A DNA stretch of 64,000 bases from Streptomyces sp. (GCF_019510245.1 NZ_JAEKKT010000133.1:62001-126000); one strand, 5' to 3'; counted from the first letter of the stretch, positions 9,013-18,564 are shown. Notes: generated by a model from the sequence alone, not told the origin. A program made the numbers and translations.

Positions 9013-10086
9013 CTATGAGGCAGCCCGGGCAGCCCGGTTCTGCGCGAGCACCGCGCGCTGGAACAGGGCCTGGGCGCGGGCCGTTTGGCGGAAGGCGAGG
9101 TTCTGCAGGGCCATTTCGAGCCCCCGGTCGGCGTCCCCGCCCACGGTGAGCCAGAAGTCGGCCGCGTGGTCGGCGTAGGCCTCCGGATGACGCCGCACCA
9201 GTTCGTCGTAGCGCGCTGCCGCACGCTCGCGCCACTGCTTCGCCTCATGGACACGGCCGCTCCTGTACAGCGCGGCCGCGAGGTGGGCGGCGTACTCCGG
9301 GTCGTCGCTGGTCCGGGTGAGCGGACGCAGCAGGGCGACGGCGTCGTGCGTCTCCCCGCGCAGCAGCTCGGTCTCGGCCAGGTGACCCGCTGCCGGTGCG
9401 TAGCCGGGCACCCGGCGCCTGGCTGCCTGGTACCAGGAGCGGGCCGCGTCGACATCCCCCTCGCGGTGCCACATCACACCCCGCCGAAAGTCCAGCTGAG
9501 CAAGCGGAAAGGGCGATGTCCCCTGATAGTGACGCCGTGCCTCGTCGAAGAGCCGCTCCGCCTCGGTGACCTCACCGCGCTCCGCCTGGAGTACGGCGAG
9601 CGCGCCGAGCGTCGTGAACTCGCTCTGCCGCTCCCCTGCTGCGCGGATCAGGGCCACGGCATCCGAGTGGCAGCCGAGGGCCTGCAGGACGACTGCTCGT
9701 TCCGCGTCCACTGCGGGCGCGTCCGCGCCGCTTCGGGCAGCCGCTCCAAGGTCGGTGACGGCCTCGGCGAAGCGGTGCAGGGCCGCCCGGGTCCGGGCGC
9801 GGGCGAGCAGGGCCGTGCCGTCCTCGGGCGCCGCGCGGACCAGGCTGTCCGCCAGTTCCGTCGCCCGTTCGTAGTCGGCGACGCGGCCCAGGACGTGGCC
9901 TCGGAGGTTGAGCAGATCGATCAGAGCCGCCCCCTGGGCCACCACCAGGGGCGCCCCTCGCGTCTCCGCGGTGCCCGTACGGCTCAGGCGTACGGCCAGG
10001 CCGTCGATCTGCGCGTCCAGATTCATGACGGCGATGGTTCCGCTCGTCGTGACCGGATCGCACACCTGGGAAGCCGCGCCGGTCAT
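9013..10086 (-). CDS. Tetratricopeptide-repeat protein
   Basis: The 357-aa protein is a continuous array of helix pairs with TPR spacing, for example LLNLRGHVLGRVADYERATE, ALLARARTRAALHRFAEA and PEYAAHLAAALYRSGRVHEA. No signal peptide, transmembrane helix or enzyme motif is seen, so a cytoplasmic scaffold role is likely. Its ATG overlaps the stop of the DUF4331 gene by 4 bp (ATGA), so translation is probably coupled and the two proteins may work together. The partner is inferred only from this arrangement. Confidence 0.8.
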   Translation of the reverse strand: MTGAASQVCDPVTTSGTIAVMNLDAQIDGLAVRLSRTGTAETRGAPLVVAQGAALIDLLNLRGHVLGRVADYERATELADSLVRAAPEDGTALLARARTRAALHRFAEAVTDLGAAARSGADAPAVDAERAVVLQALGCHSDAVALIRAAGERQSEFTTLGALAVLQAERGEVTEAERLFDEARRHYQGTSPFPLAQLDFRRGVMWHREGDVDAARSWYQAARRRVPGYAPAAGHLAETELLRGETHDAVALLRPLTRTSDDPEYAAHLAAALYRSGRVHEAKQWRERAAARYDELVRRHPEAYADHAADFWLTVGGDADRGLEMALQNLAFRQTARAQALFQRAVLAQNRAARAAS

Positions 10087-11252
10087 GCCGCTTCCTGCGG
10101 AGGCATCAGCGCGGCCAGGCGGGCCCCGAGGTCCGGCGGCGTCGGGTTGGGCGCGTTCAGGTACGGGAAGGTGTGGGTGGCCGGCTTGGTCGCCCGGTCG
10201 ACGCCGTCGCTGAGACGCTCCCCGTCGACACCGCCCACCAGCAGGGTGTAGAGGGTGTCCACGATGTCGTCGTTGAGCGAACGGCCACCGCAGGTGGTGT
10301 GCGGGCGGCCGGCGAGCAGCGCGGTCTCGATCTCGAAACAGCCGTCCTCGGAGAAGGGCTTGGCCAGGTCGACGACGAGGAAGTCCGCGAGCAGCAGTTC
10401 GGTCAGCGGGTGGTCACCCTGCTCGTCCAGCGGCCAGTCGGTCTTGCCGTCCAGGTTGTCGAACCAGGCCAGGTTGGCGTTGAAGCGGGCTCGGTAGGCT
10501 CCCGCGTAGTCGGGGCGGATGGTGAAGGTGTCCTCCTCGTTGTAGAGGTCGCGGATCTCCAGATCGCGGTTGACGGTGTCGTGCGTCTTGCTCGACAGGA
10601 CCACGTTCTTGATCTCCGGCCGGCCCATCCGCTCCAGCTGGATCTGGCGGCCGCCACCGGAGGTCAGGGTCTCGCCGACCACCGCCACCAGCGAGCCGGC
10701 GGCCGGGCCGAGTACCGCTGCGTCGATCTCGACGACGATGCTCAGGCAGTTCAGGTCCTCCAGAACGTTGTCGGCGTCGGTCCGGAAGGACAGCTTCCCC
10801 GTCATGTCGGTGGCGACCACGCCCAAGAAGTCGATGAAGAACGGGTCGAGGCGCGATCCGGCGAAGATCCGCAGTCCCTCGGCCTCGGTGGGCACCTCGT
10901 TGCCCACCTGGAAGGAGACCTGCCGTCCGCCGGGGGCCCGGCACGTGCCCAGCTGCACCAGGGTGCCCGTGCCGTCGACCTGCTGCGGGGCGTCGAAGGT
11001 GAAGTCGAAGACGTACTCGTCCGTGCCGAGGTGGAACGCCGCAGCGGCACCCTCGCTCACGGAGGTGACGGGCCGGACGCGGAAACGGTGGGTGATCACG
11101 TCGGAGAACAGGGCCGTGGGGGCCGAGGCCGGGAGCACGTCGAGGACGAGCACCAGGTTCCCCGGCCGCTCGGGGCTCGGGAAGGCGTACACGTCGCAGA
11201 TGTCGGACGCGGGGTCGGCGATGGCACGCGGTCCGGAGAAGTGGTCAGCCAT
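10083..11252 (-). CDS. DUF4331-family protein
   Basis: The 389-aa protein begins MADHFSGPRAIADPASDICD, the hallmark of DUF4331 proteins (DH.sGPRA...DPAxDIxDVYAFPSPE). Later segments are FIDFLGVVATDMTGKL and a C-terminal PYLNAPNP. Many DUF4331 proteins are exported, but this one has no signal peptide and appears cytoplasmic. Biochemical function of the family is not established. It sits between the DyP peroxidase gene (33-bp gap) and the TPR gene (4-bp overlap), which suggests a shared complex or pathway. Confidence 0.85.
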   Translation of the reverse strand: MADHFSGPRAIADPASDICDVYAFPSPERPGNLVLVLDVLPASAPTALFSDVITHRFRVRPVTSVSEGAAAAFHLGTDEYVFDFTFDAPQQVDGTGTLVQLGTCRAPGGRQVSFQVGNEVPTEAEGLRIFAGSRLDPFFIDFLGVVATDMTGKLSFRTDADNVLEDLNCLSIVVEIDAAVLGPAAGSLVAVVGETLTSGGGRQIQLERMGRPEIKNVVLSSKTHDTVNRDLEIRDLYNEEDTFTIRPDYAGAYRARFNANLAWFDNLDGKTDWPLDEQGDHPLTELLLADFLVVDLAKPFSEDGCFEIETALLAGRPHTTCGGRSLNDDIVDTLYTLLVGGVDGERLSDGVDRATKPATHTFPYLNAPNPTPPDLGARLAALMPPQEAA

Positions 11253-11285
11253 GGGAGACGCTCCTTGTCATGGTGGTGGGAGATG

Positions 11286-12614
11286 TCAGGTGTCGAGGTC
11301 GGCGATCCAGCGCAGCGCCCGCAGGCCGGGCATGAAGCAGTACTCGCCGCCCCGGTTGACGACGAACGGCGGCAGCCCCTTGAAGCGGCGGCGGATCGGC
11401 CGGCGCGGGACGGTGAACCCGCCGTCGTCGTTCACGCCGATCAGCGGGTCCTTGTCCGCGGGCGCGCCGATGAACTTGCCGTCGTTCACCCACTGCCGCT
11501 GGACGAACTCGAACTGCCGGTCGAGGTGGGCTCCGACGAAGGCGAACATGATGCCGCGGTCGGCGCCGTCGTCCTCCAGGACGCCCTTGGGCAGGGGCGG
11601 GCCGTAGGTCGTACCGCGCCGGATCATGCGGTGCAGGCGCACCTCGCCGGTGACGACCGCGTCCCGCGGGTTCATCCGCCGGGAGTGGGCGCCCACGGGG
11701 CACTTGAGGCCCTCCGGGTCGTCGCCGTACATGAAGGTGTTGTTCCGCTCGGGATCGGCACCGAGTTCCGGATCGTCCTTGTCCGGCGTCAGGGCCAGCG
11801 GGGCACCACTGGGCCATCGGCCGACGAACTTGGCCGCCAGCAGTTCCTCGTCGGCGGGGTCCGTCGCACGGTCGCGCAGATACTGGCGGAACGCGGCCAC
11901 GCGCGTGTGCAGCTTGCGGAAGGCCACGTACGTTCCGTTGCGTCCGAGTACCTCGGGCTGCGGAACGGGGGCGATGCCATGGGTCTCGTCCTCGTATCCG
12001 AGCACGAACTCGCCTGCCTTGAGCGGCTCTTCGTACGTGTTCGTCCCGGGGATCCCCGTGCCCTCGATGGCCGGCTGCCCGATGCCGTCCCGGAAGCCGA
12101 ACGGTTCTTTCTCGTCCGGTCCGACGTGCACGTCCTGCTGCCAGACGGGAACGACGCCGGGCAGATCGCGCAGCGCGTCGCGGACCAGGAGGACAACCGT
12201 CTCCAGGCGGGCGGCGTCCGGCGCGAGTCCGGTCAGGACGAGGTGCACGTCCTGCGAACCGAGCGGCCCCTCCCAGTTCTCCGCCGCGTTGTCTCCGATA
12301 TCCCCTATGTAGGCGGCCCGCGCGGACATGCCCTCCCGGAACTCCTCGGGGAAGGTGGCCAGGGACGCCTCGGGCACCCCCAGAGCCTTCAGGCCGTGGA
12401 AGCTGAGTGCCACCGCGAGCGAGACCTGGCGCTCGGGGTCGAACGCCGCGACCGAGTCGATGGCGGGGGTCAGCCTTCGCAGGAGTTCGCGTCCCTGTCG
12501 GCGGTCGTCGATGCGCAGGGCGAGGTAGGCGCCTGCGTACGGCGTCGGCCGTGGCTCCAGAGCGGCGGCCTGGATGTCGTCGAGCTCCAGGACGCTGCTC
12601 TCTTCGATGCTCAT
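11286..12614 (-). CDS. DyP-type heme peroxidase family protein
   Basis: I chose the ATG at 12614 (MSIEES), preceded by GGAAGG at good distance, giving 442 aa. The DyP motif GFRDG is at residues 173-177, with Asp176 as the distal acid. The heme ligand is probably His310 in CPVGAHSRRMNPRD, and the distal Arg lies near residue 332 (MIRRGTTYGPP). The C-terminal GGEYCFMPGLRAL is also typical of larger DyP enzymes. No Tat signal or encapsulin-targeting tail is visible, so it should act in the cytoplasm unless carried by a partner. It is second in a leftward cluster after the 208-aa protein. The electron donor is unknown. Confidence 0.85.
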   Translation of the reverse strand: MSIEESSVLELDDIQAAALEPRPTPYAGAYLALRIDDRRQGRELLRRLTPAIDSVAAFDPERQVSLAVALSFHGLKALGVPEASLATFPEEFREGMSARAAYIGDIGDNAAENWEGPLGSQDVHLVLTGLAPDAARLETVVLLVRDALRDLPGVVPVWQQDVHVGPDEKEPFGFRDGIGQPAIEGTGIPGTNTYEEPLKAGEFVLGYEDETHGIAPVPQPEVLGRNGTYVAFRKLHTRVAAFRQYLRDRATDPADEELLAAKFVGRWPSGAPLALTPDKDDPELGADPERNNTFMYGDDPEGLKCPVGAHSRRMNPRDAVVTGEVRLHRMIRRGTTYGPPLPKGVLEDDGADRGIMFAFVGAHLDRQFEFVQRQWVNDGKFIGAPADKDPLIGVNDDGGFTVPRRPIRRRFKGLPPFVVNRGGEYCFMPGLRALRWIADLDT

Positions 12615-12714
12615 GATGCCTTCCAGAACTGTCTTGCGCGGACGGGGTCGCCGCACGGTCGTGGAGGGGGCGGGAACGGCCGCCCCCTCCCGGGATCCGA
12701 AGGGTGGGTCGGTG

Positions 12715-13341
12715 TCAGGCGGCGGCGTGGGCGAGGAGGGGCTTGAGGGCCGGGTGAGAGAGGGCTTCCTCGGCAGCGGGGTCGTCGAGGACTTCCTGGA
12801 AGGCGGCGTCGAGCTTCTGGGCCTTGACGACCTGCGGCATGGTGAAGGTGCTCAGGGGGTTGAAGTAGGCGGCGGCCTGTTCCTGGTTGTCCTGGAGGAT
12901 CTTCTTCAGGCCGGCGGTGGAGTTGCGTACGTTCTTCTCGAAGTCCGGGTTGTCACTGTTCTTCGAGAGCGCCTGCAGGCCGCCGGACTCCTCGACCCAG
13001 GCGAAGAGCTCGTCCCACTCGGTGGTGTGCTGCAGCCAGTCGACGAAGTGCTCGAAGCCCACGCTCAGGATCGCGTCGTCGACGTAGGGGTCCCACTCGG
13101 TCTCGAACGTGGTGGCCCACAGCAGCATCCTGCCCTCGTCGAAGACCACGTGCCGGGTGTCACGCAGACCGGTCTTGATGGTCTCCTTCGGGTCCTGGCG
13201 GCGCAGTTCCTCCACGAACCGCCGGCAGGCCGCCTGCAACTCCTCGACGTGCCCCGGCTTGACGTGGAAGTAGGTGGCCAGCTCGGAGACGACGCCGTCG
13301 ATGCGGCCCTTGCCCGCCTTCTTCGTGATCGTAGCGGTCAT
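12715..13341 (-). CDS. Conserved protein of unknown function, first gene of the DyP cluster
   Basis: GGAGGA six bases before the ATG at 13341 fixes the start and gives 208 aa. I do not recognise a named family. The N-terminal half (YFHVKPGHVEELQAACRRF, then RHVVFDEGRMLLWATTFE) looks like a dimeric alpha/beta-barrel (ferredoxin-like) fold of the kind found in monooxygenases and DyP enzymes. That is inferred from pattern only. The C-terminal half is helical (LKKILQDNQEQAAAYF, AFQEVLDDPAAEEAL). There is no signal peptide. It is the promoter-proximal gene, about 90 bp from a large inverted repeat, and 100 bp before the peroxidase. Confidence 0.75.
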   Translation of the reverse strand: MTATITKKAGKGRIDGVVSELATYFHVKPGHVEELQAACRRFVEELRRQDPKETIKTGLRDTRHVVFDEGRMLLWATTFETEWDPYVDDAILSVGFEHFVDWLQHTTEWDELFAWVEESGGLQALSKNSDNPDFEKNVRNSTAGLKKILQDNQEQAAAYFNPLSTFTMPQVVKAQKLDAAFQEVLDDPAAEEALSHPALKPLLAHAAA

Positions 13342-13429
13342 GACTTCCTCCATGAGGACCTGTACGCACATGCGGTGACATGGGCGTTCTCTACGGACAG
13401 GAGAGGGATCCACACTGTCGCGATCCCTA

Positions 13430-13478
13430 TGTGAGACAGATTGACTCACAGAGAGCCTATGAGTCAACTTGTCTCACA
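13430..13478. promoter_or_regulatory. Long inverted repeat, probable TetR operator
   Basis: Arms TGTGAGACAGATTGACTCA (13430-13448) and TGAGTCAACTTGTCTCACA (13460-13478) match in 17 of 19 positions around an 11-bp centre. It lies between the leftward DyP cluster and the rightward TetR gene. A smaller hairpin (AGGGATC at 13404-13410, GATCCCT at 13422-13428) is in the leader of the cluster. Confidence 0.7.
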
Positions 13479-13775
13479 GCGACCCCGGGTCACGCACCGG
13501 GCCCAGCACTCGCGAGCACCTGCGGATGCGGGCAAGGGTGGGGTTCTCGGCCAAGGGGGATGCCGTCGCTGCTGCTTCGGCGCGGATCGGCGCGCGCACC
13601 GCCTGCGAGAGGCAGTGGCCGGGACTGCGGACGGCGCCAAGGCGACGCCGTGATGCCCGCTGGCGGCAGGGAGGCCCTGGCCCAGGGATCAGCTCCATGC
13701 GGAACCTCATACCCAAATGATTGAGGATCTCATCAGTAATGGCGGACCCATCGCGACGGTTGTTACACTCGCCGT

Positions 13776-14411
13776 ATGCCGACGTCAGCCCCGCCCAAGA
13801 ACCGCTTCGAGCGGCGCCGCGCCGAGACCCGTCACGCGCTCGTCCGGGCGGCCCGGCAGATCCTGGCGGAGACCGGGGACACCAGCGCCAGCATCCAGAC
13901 CATCGCCGAGCGCGCGGACGTCGGTTTCGGCTCCTTCTACAACCACTTCGAGTCCAAGACGGAGCTGTTCGACGCCGCGGTGACGGACGCCCTGGAGGAG
14001 TTCGGCCAGCTCATCGACGAGCGAGTGGATGGGATCGACGATCCGGCCGAGCTGATCGCCGCCGGATTCAGGCTCACGGCGAGGATGGCCGACTCCCACC
14101 CCGAGCTCACCCGGATCCTGCGCGACCGCGGCCTGGCCTACATCCACTCCGACCGCGGTCTGGCCCCACGAGCACTGCGGGACCTGGAGATCGGCATCGC
14201 CTCGGGGCGCTTCGACTGCGCCGACGCGACCACCGCGCTGTCCGCCGTGGGCGGCACCCTCATGTCCCTCGTGGCGCTGCGGATCGCCCGCCCCGACCTC
14301 GACGGCGACGAGGCCGCATCCGACCTGGCCGCCATGGTCTTGCGCATGCTCGGAGTCCCCTCGGACGACGCCCATGAGGTCACCCGGCGCCCGCTGCCCG
14401 ACCTGGGCTGA
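13776..14411 (+). CDS. TetR-family regulator, divergent to DyP cluster
   Basis: The 211-aa protein has a TetR DNA-binding domain at residues 20-60 (ASIQTIAERADVGFGSFYNHF) and a helical effector domain. It is a close paralogue of the TetR at 21246-21881: both begin with NRFERRRA-T and share QILAE-GDTSASIQ. Its last codons (GVPSDDAHEVTRRPLP) are almost repeated in the fragment at 24303. It faces the DyP cluster across a 49-bp inverted repeat, so it is the likely regulator of that cluster. The ligand is unknown. Confidence 0.9.
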   Translation: MPTSAPPKNRFERRRAETRHALVRAARQILAETGDTSASIQTIAERADVGFGSFYNHFESKTELFDAAVTDALEEFGQLIDERVDGIDDPAELIAAGFRLTARMADSHPELTRILRDRGLAYIHSDRGLAPRALRDLEIGIASGRFDCADATTALSAVGGTLMSLVALRIARPDLDGDEAASDLAAMVLRMLGVPSDDAHEVTRRPLPDLG

Positions 14412-14590
14412 CCGTTCGGCGGGCACAGAACACTACAAGGCGGCCGACGACCGGCCCGGCGTTCGGCTGGGCGACGTGCCGCGCGCCGAGGACGCCCGGA
14501 ACTCGGTCCGGACAGCTCATCGCGGGCAGGACGCCTGCGTCGCCGGCGGGGCGGCCGGGTCAGGCCGGCAGCAGCCTCCCGACAACCCGC

Positions 14591-14998
14591 GCCATCCCGT
14601 GTCCCGCGGTCGAGGAACTGCTGCGCTTCGAGTCGTCGGTCCAGTTCTGGCACACCCGCTCCGCCCGGGAGGACATCGGCATCGCGGGCACCACCATCCC
14701 GAAGGGCGCGCCGATCTTCCTGGCGTACGGCTCGGCGAACCGCGACCCGGCACGCTTCGCCGACCCCGACGAGCTCGATCTCGAACGTCCCGACAACCAG
14801 CACCTCGGGTTCAGCCAGGGCATCCACTTCTGCTTCGGCGCACCGCTCGCGCGGCTCGAGGTCCAGGTCGCAGTCAGTGAGTTCGTCCGGCGTGTGGAGA
14901 ACCCGCGGCTTGTGGCGGACCCGCCGCCCTACCGCCACAACCAGATCTTCCGCGGCGCGCTCCACCTCCTGGTCGACATCGACGGGATCCGCGACTGA
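14591..14998 (+). pseudogene. Cytochrome P450, C-terminal fragment
   Basis: From about 14591 the frame reads CPAVEELLRFESSVQFW and then HLGFSQGIHFCFGAPLARLE, the heme-thiolate loop with its Cys, and ends at TGA 14996-14998. About two thirds of a class I bacterial P450, including the I-helix AGxxT region and the start, is missing. The closest relative in the window is the P450 at 33838, with the same order of motifs. It is followed after 23 bp by the broken alcohol dehydrogenase, probably a former operon. Confidence 0.85.
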
Positions 14999-15021
14999 CC
15001 CGACGTACGCAAAGGATCACC

Positions 15022-16067
15022 ATGCGCGCTCTGCAACTCGTCGAATGGCGAAAGCCGCCGGAGCTGCGCGAGGTGCCGGTGCCCGAGCCGGGGCCGGGGC
15101 AGGTCCTGGTGAAGGTCGGCGGTGCCGGTGCCTGCCACTCCGACCTGCACATCATGGAGTCGCCCGGGCCCCCGCCCGGCTTCACCACGGAACTGCCCTT
15201 CACGCTCGGCCACGAGAACGCGGGATGGGTGGAGCGAGCGGGACCGGGCGTCACCGGGTTCGCGCCCGGAGACGCCGTGATCGTCTACGGTCCCTGGGGC
15301 TGCGGGCTGTGCGCCCACTGCAGACAGGGGCGGGAGAACTACTGCCAGACGACGGACGGTCAGGGCGGTGGCCTGGGGGCGGGTACGACGGCGGAATGGC
15401 CGAGTACCTGCTGGTGCCGGCGTCACGCTTCCTGATTCCGCTCGGCACGCTCGATCCCCGCCAGGCCGCCCCGCTCAGCGACGCCGGGCTGACGAGCTAC
15501 CACGCCGTCAGGCGGTCGCTGCACCTGCTGGGGCCGGGCTCGACCGCGGTGGTCATCGGGGCGGGCGGCCTGGGCCAGATGGCCGTCCAAGTCCTTCGAG
15601 CACTCAGTGCGGCGACCACCGTCGTCGCCGTGGACACCGACGCCGGCAAGCTCGAGACCGCCAAGCGCATGGGCGCGGACGAGGCACTGCTCTCGGGTGA
15701 CCAGGCGGTCAGGCGCATCAAGGACATGACCGGGCAGCACGGAGCCGAGCTCGTGCTGGACATGGTCGGCATGGACCCGACTCTCCGGATGGCCGCTCAG
15801 GTGGCGCGGGTCCTCGGCCACCTGACCGTCGTCGGTCTCGGCGGCGGAGCCCTGCCCGTCAACTTCGCCTGCCCGCCGCACGAGTGCTCGGTCGCCGCCC
15901 CCTACTGGGGTTCCCTCCCCGAGCTGATGGACGTCATCACCCTCGCCCGGCAGGAGAAGATCAAGCTGCTGGTCGAGCACTTCCCCCTGGAACGCGCCCG
16001 TGAGGCCTACCAGCTCCTGCGCACGGGCAGGATCCGGGGGCGCGCCGTCATCACCCCCCACGGGTGA
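15022..16067 (+). pseudogene. Zinc-dependent alcohol dehydrogenase with one frameshift
   Basis: Start at 15022 after AAGGATC. The first frame gives MRALQLVEWRKPPELREV, GHENAG with catalytic zinc ligands and the structural zinc cysteines CGLCAHCRQGRENYC. Near 15375 one base is gained or lost. The rest continues in another frame with GGMAEYLLVPA, the NAD fold VIGAGGLGQMAVQVLRAL and the end GRAVITPHG at 16067. If corrected, the protein would be about 348 aa and complete. It could be a real mutation or a sequencing error. Confidence 0.85.
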
Positions 16068-16117
16068 GCACCGCGCTCGGCGCCCGTGCGAGTGGTCCCC
16101 GGCGGCCGACGTAGGGG

Positions 16118-18544
16118 TCACCGGATGAGCTGCTCGGACCAGATCGTCTTGTTGTTCTGACCATGGCGGCAGCCCCAGCGCGCGCCGAGTTGGGCGACCA
16201 GGAAGAGGCCGCGTCCGCCCTCGTCGCTCATGCGGGCACGCCGCAGGCGGGGCTGGGTGCTGCTGGAGTCGGTGACCTCGCAGACCAGGACGTCGTGGCG
16301 GATCAGTCGCAGCTCCGCCGGCGGACGGCCGTAGCGCATGGCGTTGGTCACCAGTTCGCTGACGATGAGTTCGGTGGTGAAGACGAGGTCGCCCAGCCCC
16401 CATGCGGTGAGCTGGCGAGCGGTCCACTCCCGGGCCTGTGAGACGGCCGCCGGGTCGGCCGGGATCTGCCAGTGGGCGATGTTCGGCGCCGGTACGGCGC
16501 GCGTACGGGCCAGCAGCAGGGCCGCGTCGTCGCGCCGCGGCTGGTTCCGGAGACTGGCGAGGAGGGCCCGGCCAGTTTCGTGCAGCGCGCGCTCCGGGCG
16601 GCAGGAAGCGGAGAGCGCATCCACCAGGTACCGGAGCCCCTGGTCGAGGTCGCGGTCGCCCCGTTCGATCAGGCCGTCGGTGCACAGCGCGAGGACGCTG
16701 CCCGGCTCCAGCTCGATCGTGGTGGTCTCGTACGGCATGCCGCTGACGGCGAGGGGTGGCCCGGGAGAGATCCGGACGGCCTCAGCGGTGCCGTCGGGCC
16801 GGAGCAGGACGGGCGGAGGATGCCCGGCACTGGCGATGGCGCAACGTCGGGTGACCGGGTCGTAGACCGCGTACAGGCAGGTGGCGCCGACGACGTCGTG
16901 GTCGTCGGGCGGGGCCTCGGCCACGAGGCGCTGGACCAGGTCCGCGAGCCGGGTGAGCATTTCGTCCGGTTCGAGCTCGAGGTCGGCGAGGGTCTGGATG
17001 GCGGTGCGCAGACGGCCCATGGTGGCGATCGCGGGCATGCCGTGGCCGATCACGTCCCCGGCGACAAGGGCCAGCCGGAGGGAGGGCAGGGCAATAGCGT
17101 CGTACCAGTCGCCGCGGATCTGCGCTCCGTCGCCCGCGGGCAGGTAGACCCCGGCGGTCTCGGCCGCCGACGTGTCGGTCGTGGCCGGGGGAAGAAGGCG
17201 CTGCTGCAGCGCCACTGCCGCCCGGTGCTCGCGCACGTAACGGCGAGCGTTGTCGACGGCGAGCGCGCCCCTGGAGGCGAGGAGTGTCAGGAGCTGCGCC
17301 TCGTCCTCGGTGAACGGTCCGGACCGGCCGCAGCGCCAGAGCGATATGGCGCCGAGCGTGAGGCCGCGGGCGTGCAACGGTGCCACCAGCACCGAGTGGG
17401 CGCCCCGCGGGACGAGGTACTCCAGCAGTCGCGGATCGCCGATCATGGCGGCGTACTCGTCGAGGCGGAGGACGACTGTCTCGCCCTGCCGGATGCGGTG
17501 CAGGAAGGGGTGGTCGGGAAGGGGCGGGACGAGGCCGCCCTGCTTGATGCCGGCCGGCCAGGCCACGGTGGCGGGCGCGAGGGCCGCGTTGCGCATGTCT
17601 CCGCCGCCCAGTTGCCTGGCGGGTTCCTCCCCGCCGAACACGGAGTGGGCGAGGTCGACCGCGGCCAGGTCCCCGAGACCGGGGGCGAGGAGATCGGCCA
17701 GGTCCCGCGCGGTCCGCACGACGTCCAGGGATCCCCCGACCCGCTCGGCGACCTCGCGGGAGAGGTGCAGATGACGTCGCTCCTCCAGCTGGTCGAGGGT
17801 CTCGACGTACAGGGCCGCGACTCCCGTGGGGCGTCCTCGCGGGTCCTCCAGGCGGAAGGCGGACAGCGACAGGGCCCGCCGCCGCGCCGGATCCTGCCGC
17901 CGGCGTACGTGCTGGGTCCTGCGGATCACCGGGGCGCCCGTCTCGATCACCTGGCGCAGTACCGCCTCCAGGGTGTCGGCGTCCTCGGCGCAGAGCACGT
18001 CGTGCAGCCGGGTGCCGGGCTGTACGGGACGGCCGTCGGCAGTGCCCGGTGTGGCGTTCGTCTGCACCGTGGTCAGGTCCGTGTCGTACAGAGCGATCGT
18101 GACCCGGTCCTGTGCGGAGAGCGCGCGCAGGAGCGCGGCACCCTGCTCGTGGTGGACGGCGTGGTGCGCCGGGGCCACCAGGACGAGAAACTCCGCGGGA
18201 CCTTCCACGGCGGAGGTCCGGAAAACGACCTCGACGGTGTCGCCGGACCGGTGCCACAGGCGTACCCGGCCGGACGCCGGTATCTCCGCGGCCCGGTACG
18301 GCTCGTCGGGGAGTCCGACCACCAGTTCCCGTGCGGGCCGTCCGCAGACCTCGTCGGCGGTGAACCCCGTCAGGTCCTGCGCCGCCCGGGTCCACCGGAG
18401 CACCGTGCCTCGGTCGTCCAGCACGACGGCTGCCGCGCACTCGAACGCCGGTGGCCCGCCGCCGGGCCCGGCATCGGACAGGCCCGTCGTCCCTGGGGTG
18501 TCGCCTGCGGAGTCGATGTCACTCACAGCGTTGTCGTCCATCAT
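16118..18544 (-). CDS. PAS-GAF-SpoIIE phosphatase with C-terminal HATPase domain
   Basis: ATG at 18544 follows GAGGAAGG and gives 808 aa. In order: a PAS domain (about residues 35-130, AAQDLTGFTADEVCGRPA), a second PAS-like segment (about 140-260), a GAF domain (about 280-440), a PP2C-type SpoIIE phosphatase (about 460-660, with RGDWYDAI and GDVIGHG metal-binding aspartates and CTDGLIE), and a GHKL ATPase domain (about 680-800, TELIVSELVTNAMRYG) like anti-sigma kinases. One protein may thus act as both kinase and phosphatase on an anti-anti-sigma factor. It is paired with the similar gene next to it, 20 bp away. Confidence 0.9.
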   Translation of the reverse strand: MMDDNAVSDIDSAGDTPGTTGLSDAGPGGGPPAFECAAAVVLDDRGTVLRWTRAAQDLTGFTADEVCGRPARELVVGLPDEPYRAAEIPASGRVRLWHRSGDTVEVVFRTSAVEGPAEFLVLVAPAHHAVHHEQGAALLRALSAQDRVTIALYDTDLTTVQTNATPGTADGRPVQPGTRLHDVLCAEDADTLEAVLRQVIETGAPVIRRTQHVRRRQDPARRRALSLSAFRLEDPRGRPTGVAALYVETLDQLEERRHLHLSREVAERVGGSLDVVRTARDLADLLAPGLGDLAAVDLAHSVFGGEEPARQLGGGDMRNAALAPATVAWPAGIKQGGLVPPLPDHPFLHRIRQGETVVLRLDEYAAMIGDPRLLEYLVPRGAHSVLVAPLHARGLTLGAISLWRCGRSGPFTEDEAQLLTLLASRGALAVDNARRYVREHRAAVALQQRLLPPATTDTSAAETAGVYLPAGDGAQIRGDWYDAIALPSLRLALVAGDVIGHGMPAIATMGRLRTAIQTLADLELEPDEMLTRLADLVQRLVAEAPPDDHDVVGATCLYAVYDPVTRRCAIASAGHPPPVLLRPDGTAEAVRISPGPPLAVSGMPYETTTIELEPGSVLALCTDGLIERGDRDLDQGLRYLVDALSASCRPERALHETGRALLASLRNQPRRDDAALLLARTRAVPAPNIAHWQIPADPAAVSQAREWTARQLTAWGLGDLVFTTELIVSELVTNAMRYGRPPAELRLIRHDVLVCEVTDSSSTQPRLRRARMSDEGGRGLFLVAQLGARWGCRHGQNNKTIWSEQLIR

Positions 18545-18564
18545 GTCGTACCTTCCTCGGCGGC

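Noticed and set aside
11286..12656. Longer DyP start at 12656
   Set aside because: The extra 14 residues are Arg/Pro-rich without a ribosome site, while GGAAGG precedes the ATG at 12614. No Tat signal results from the longer start either.
10173..12746. 857-codon open frame on the plus strand over the DUF4331 and DyP genes
   Set aside because: It is antisense to two genes with clear motifs, has the composition of a GC-rich shadow frame, and no recognisable domain or ribosome site.
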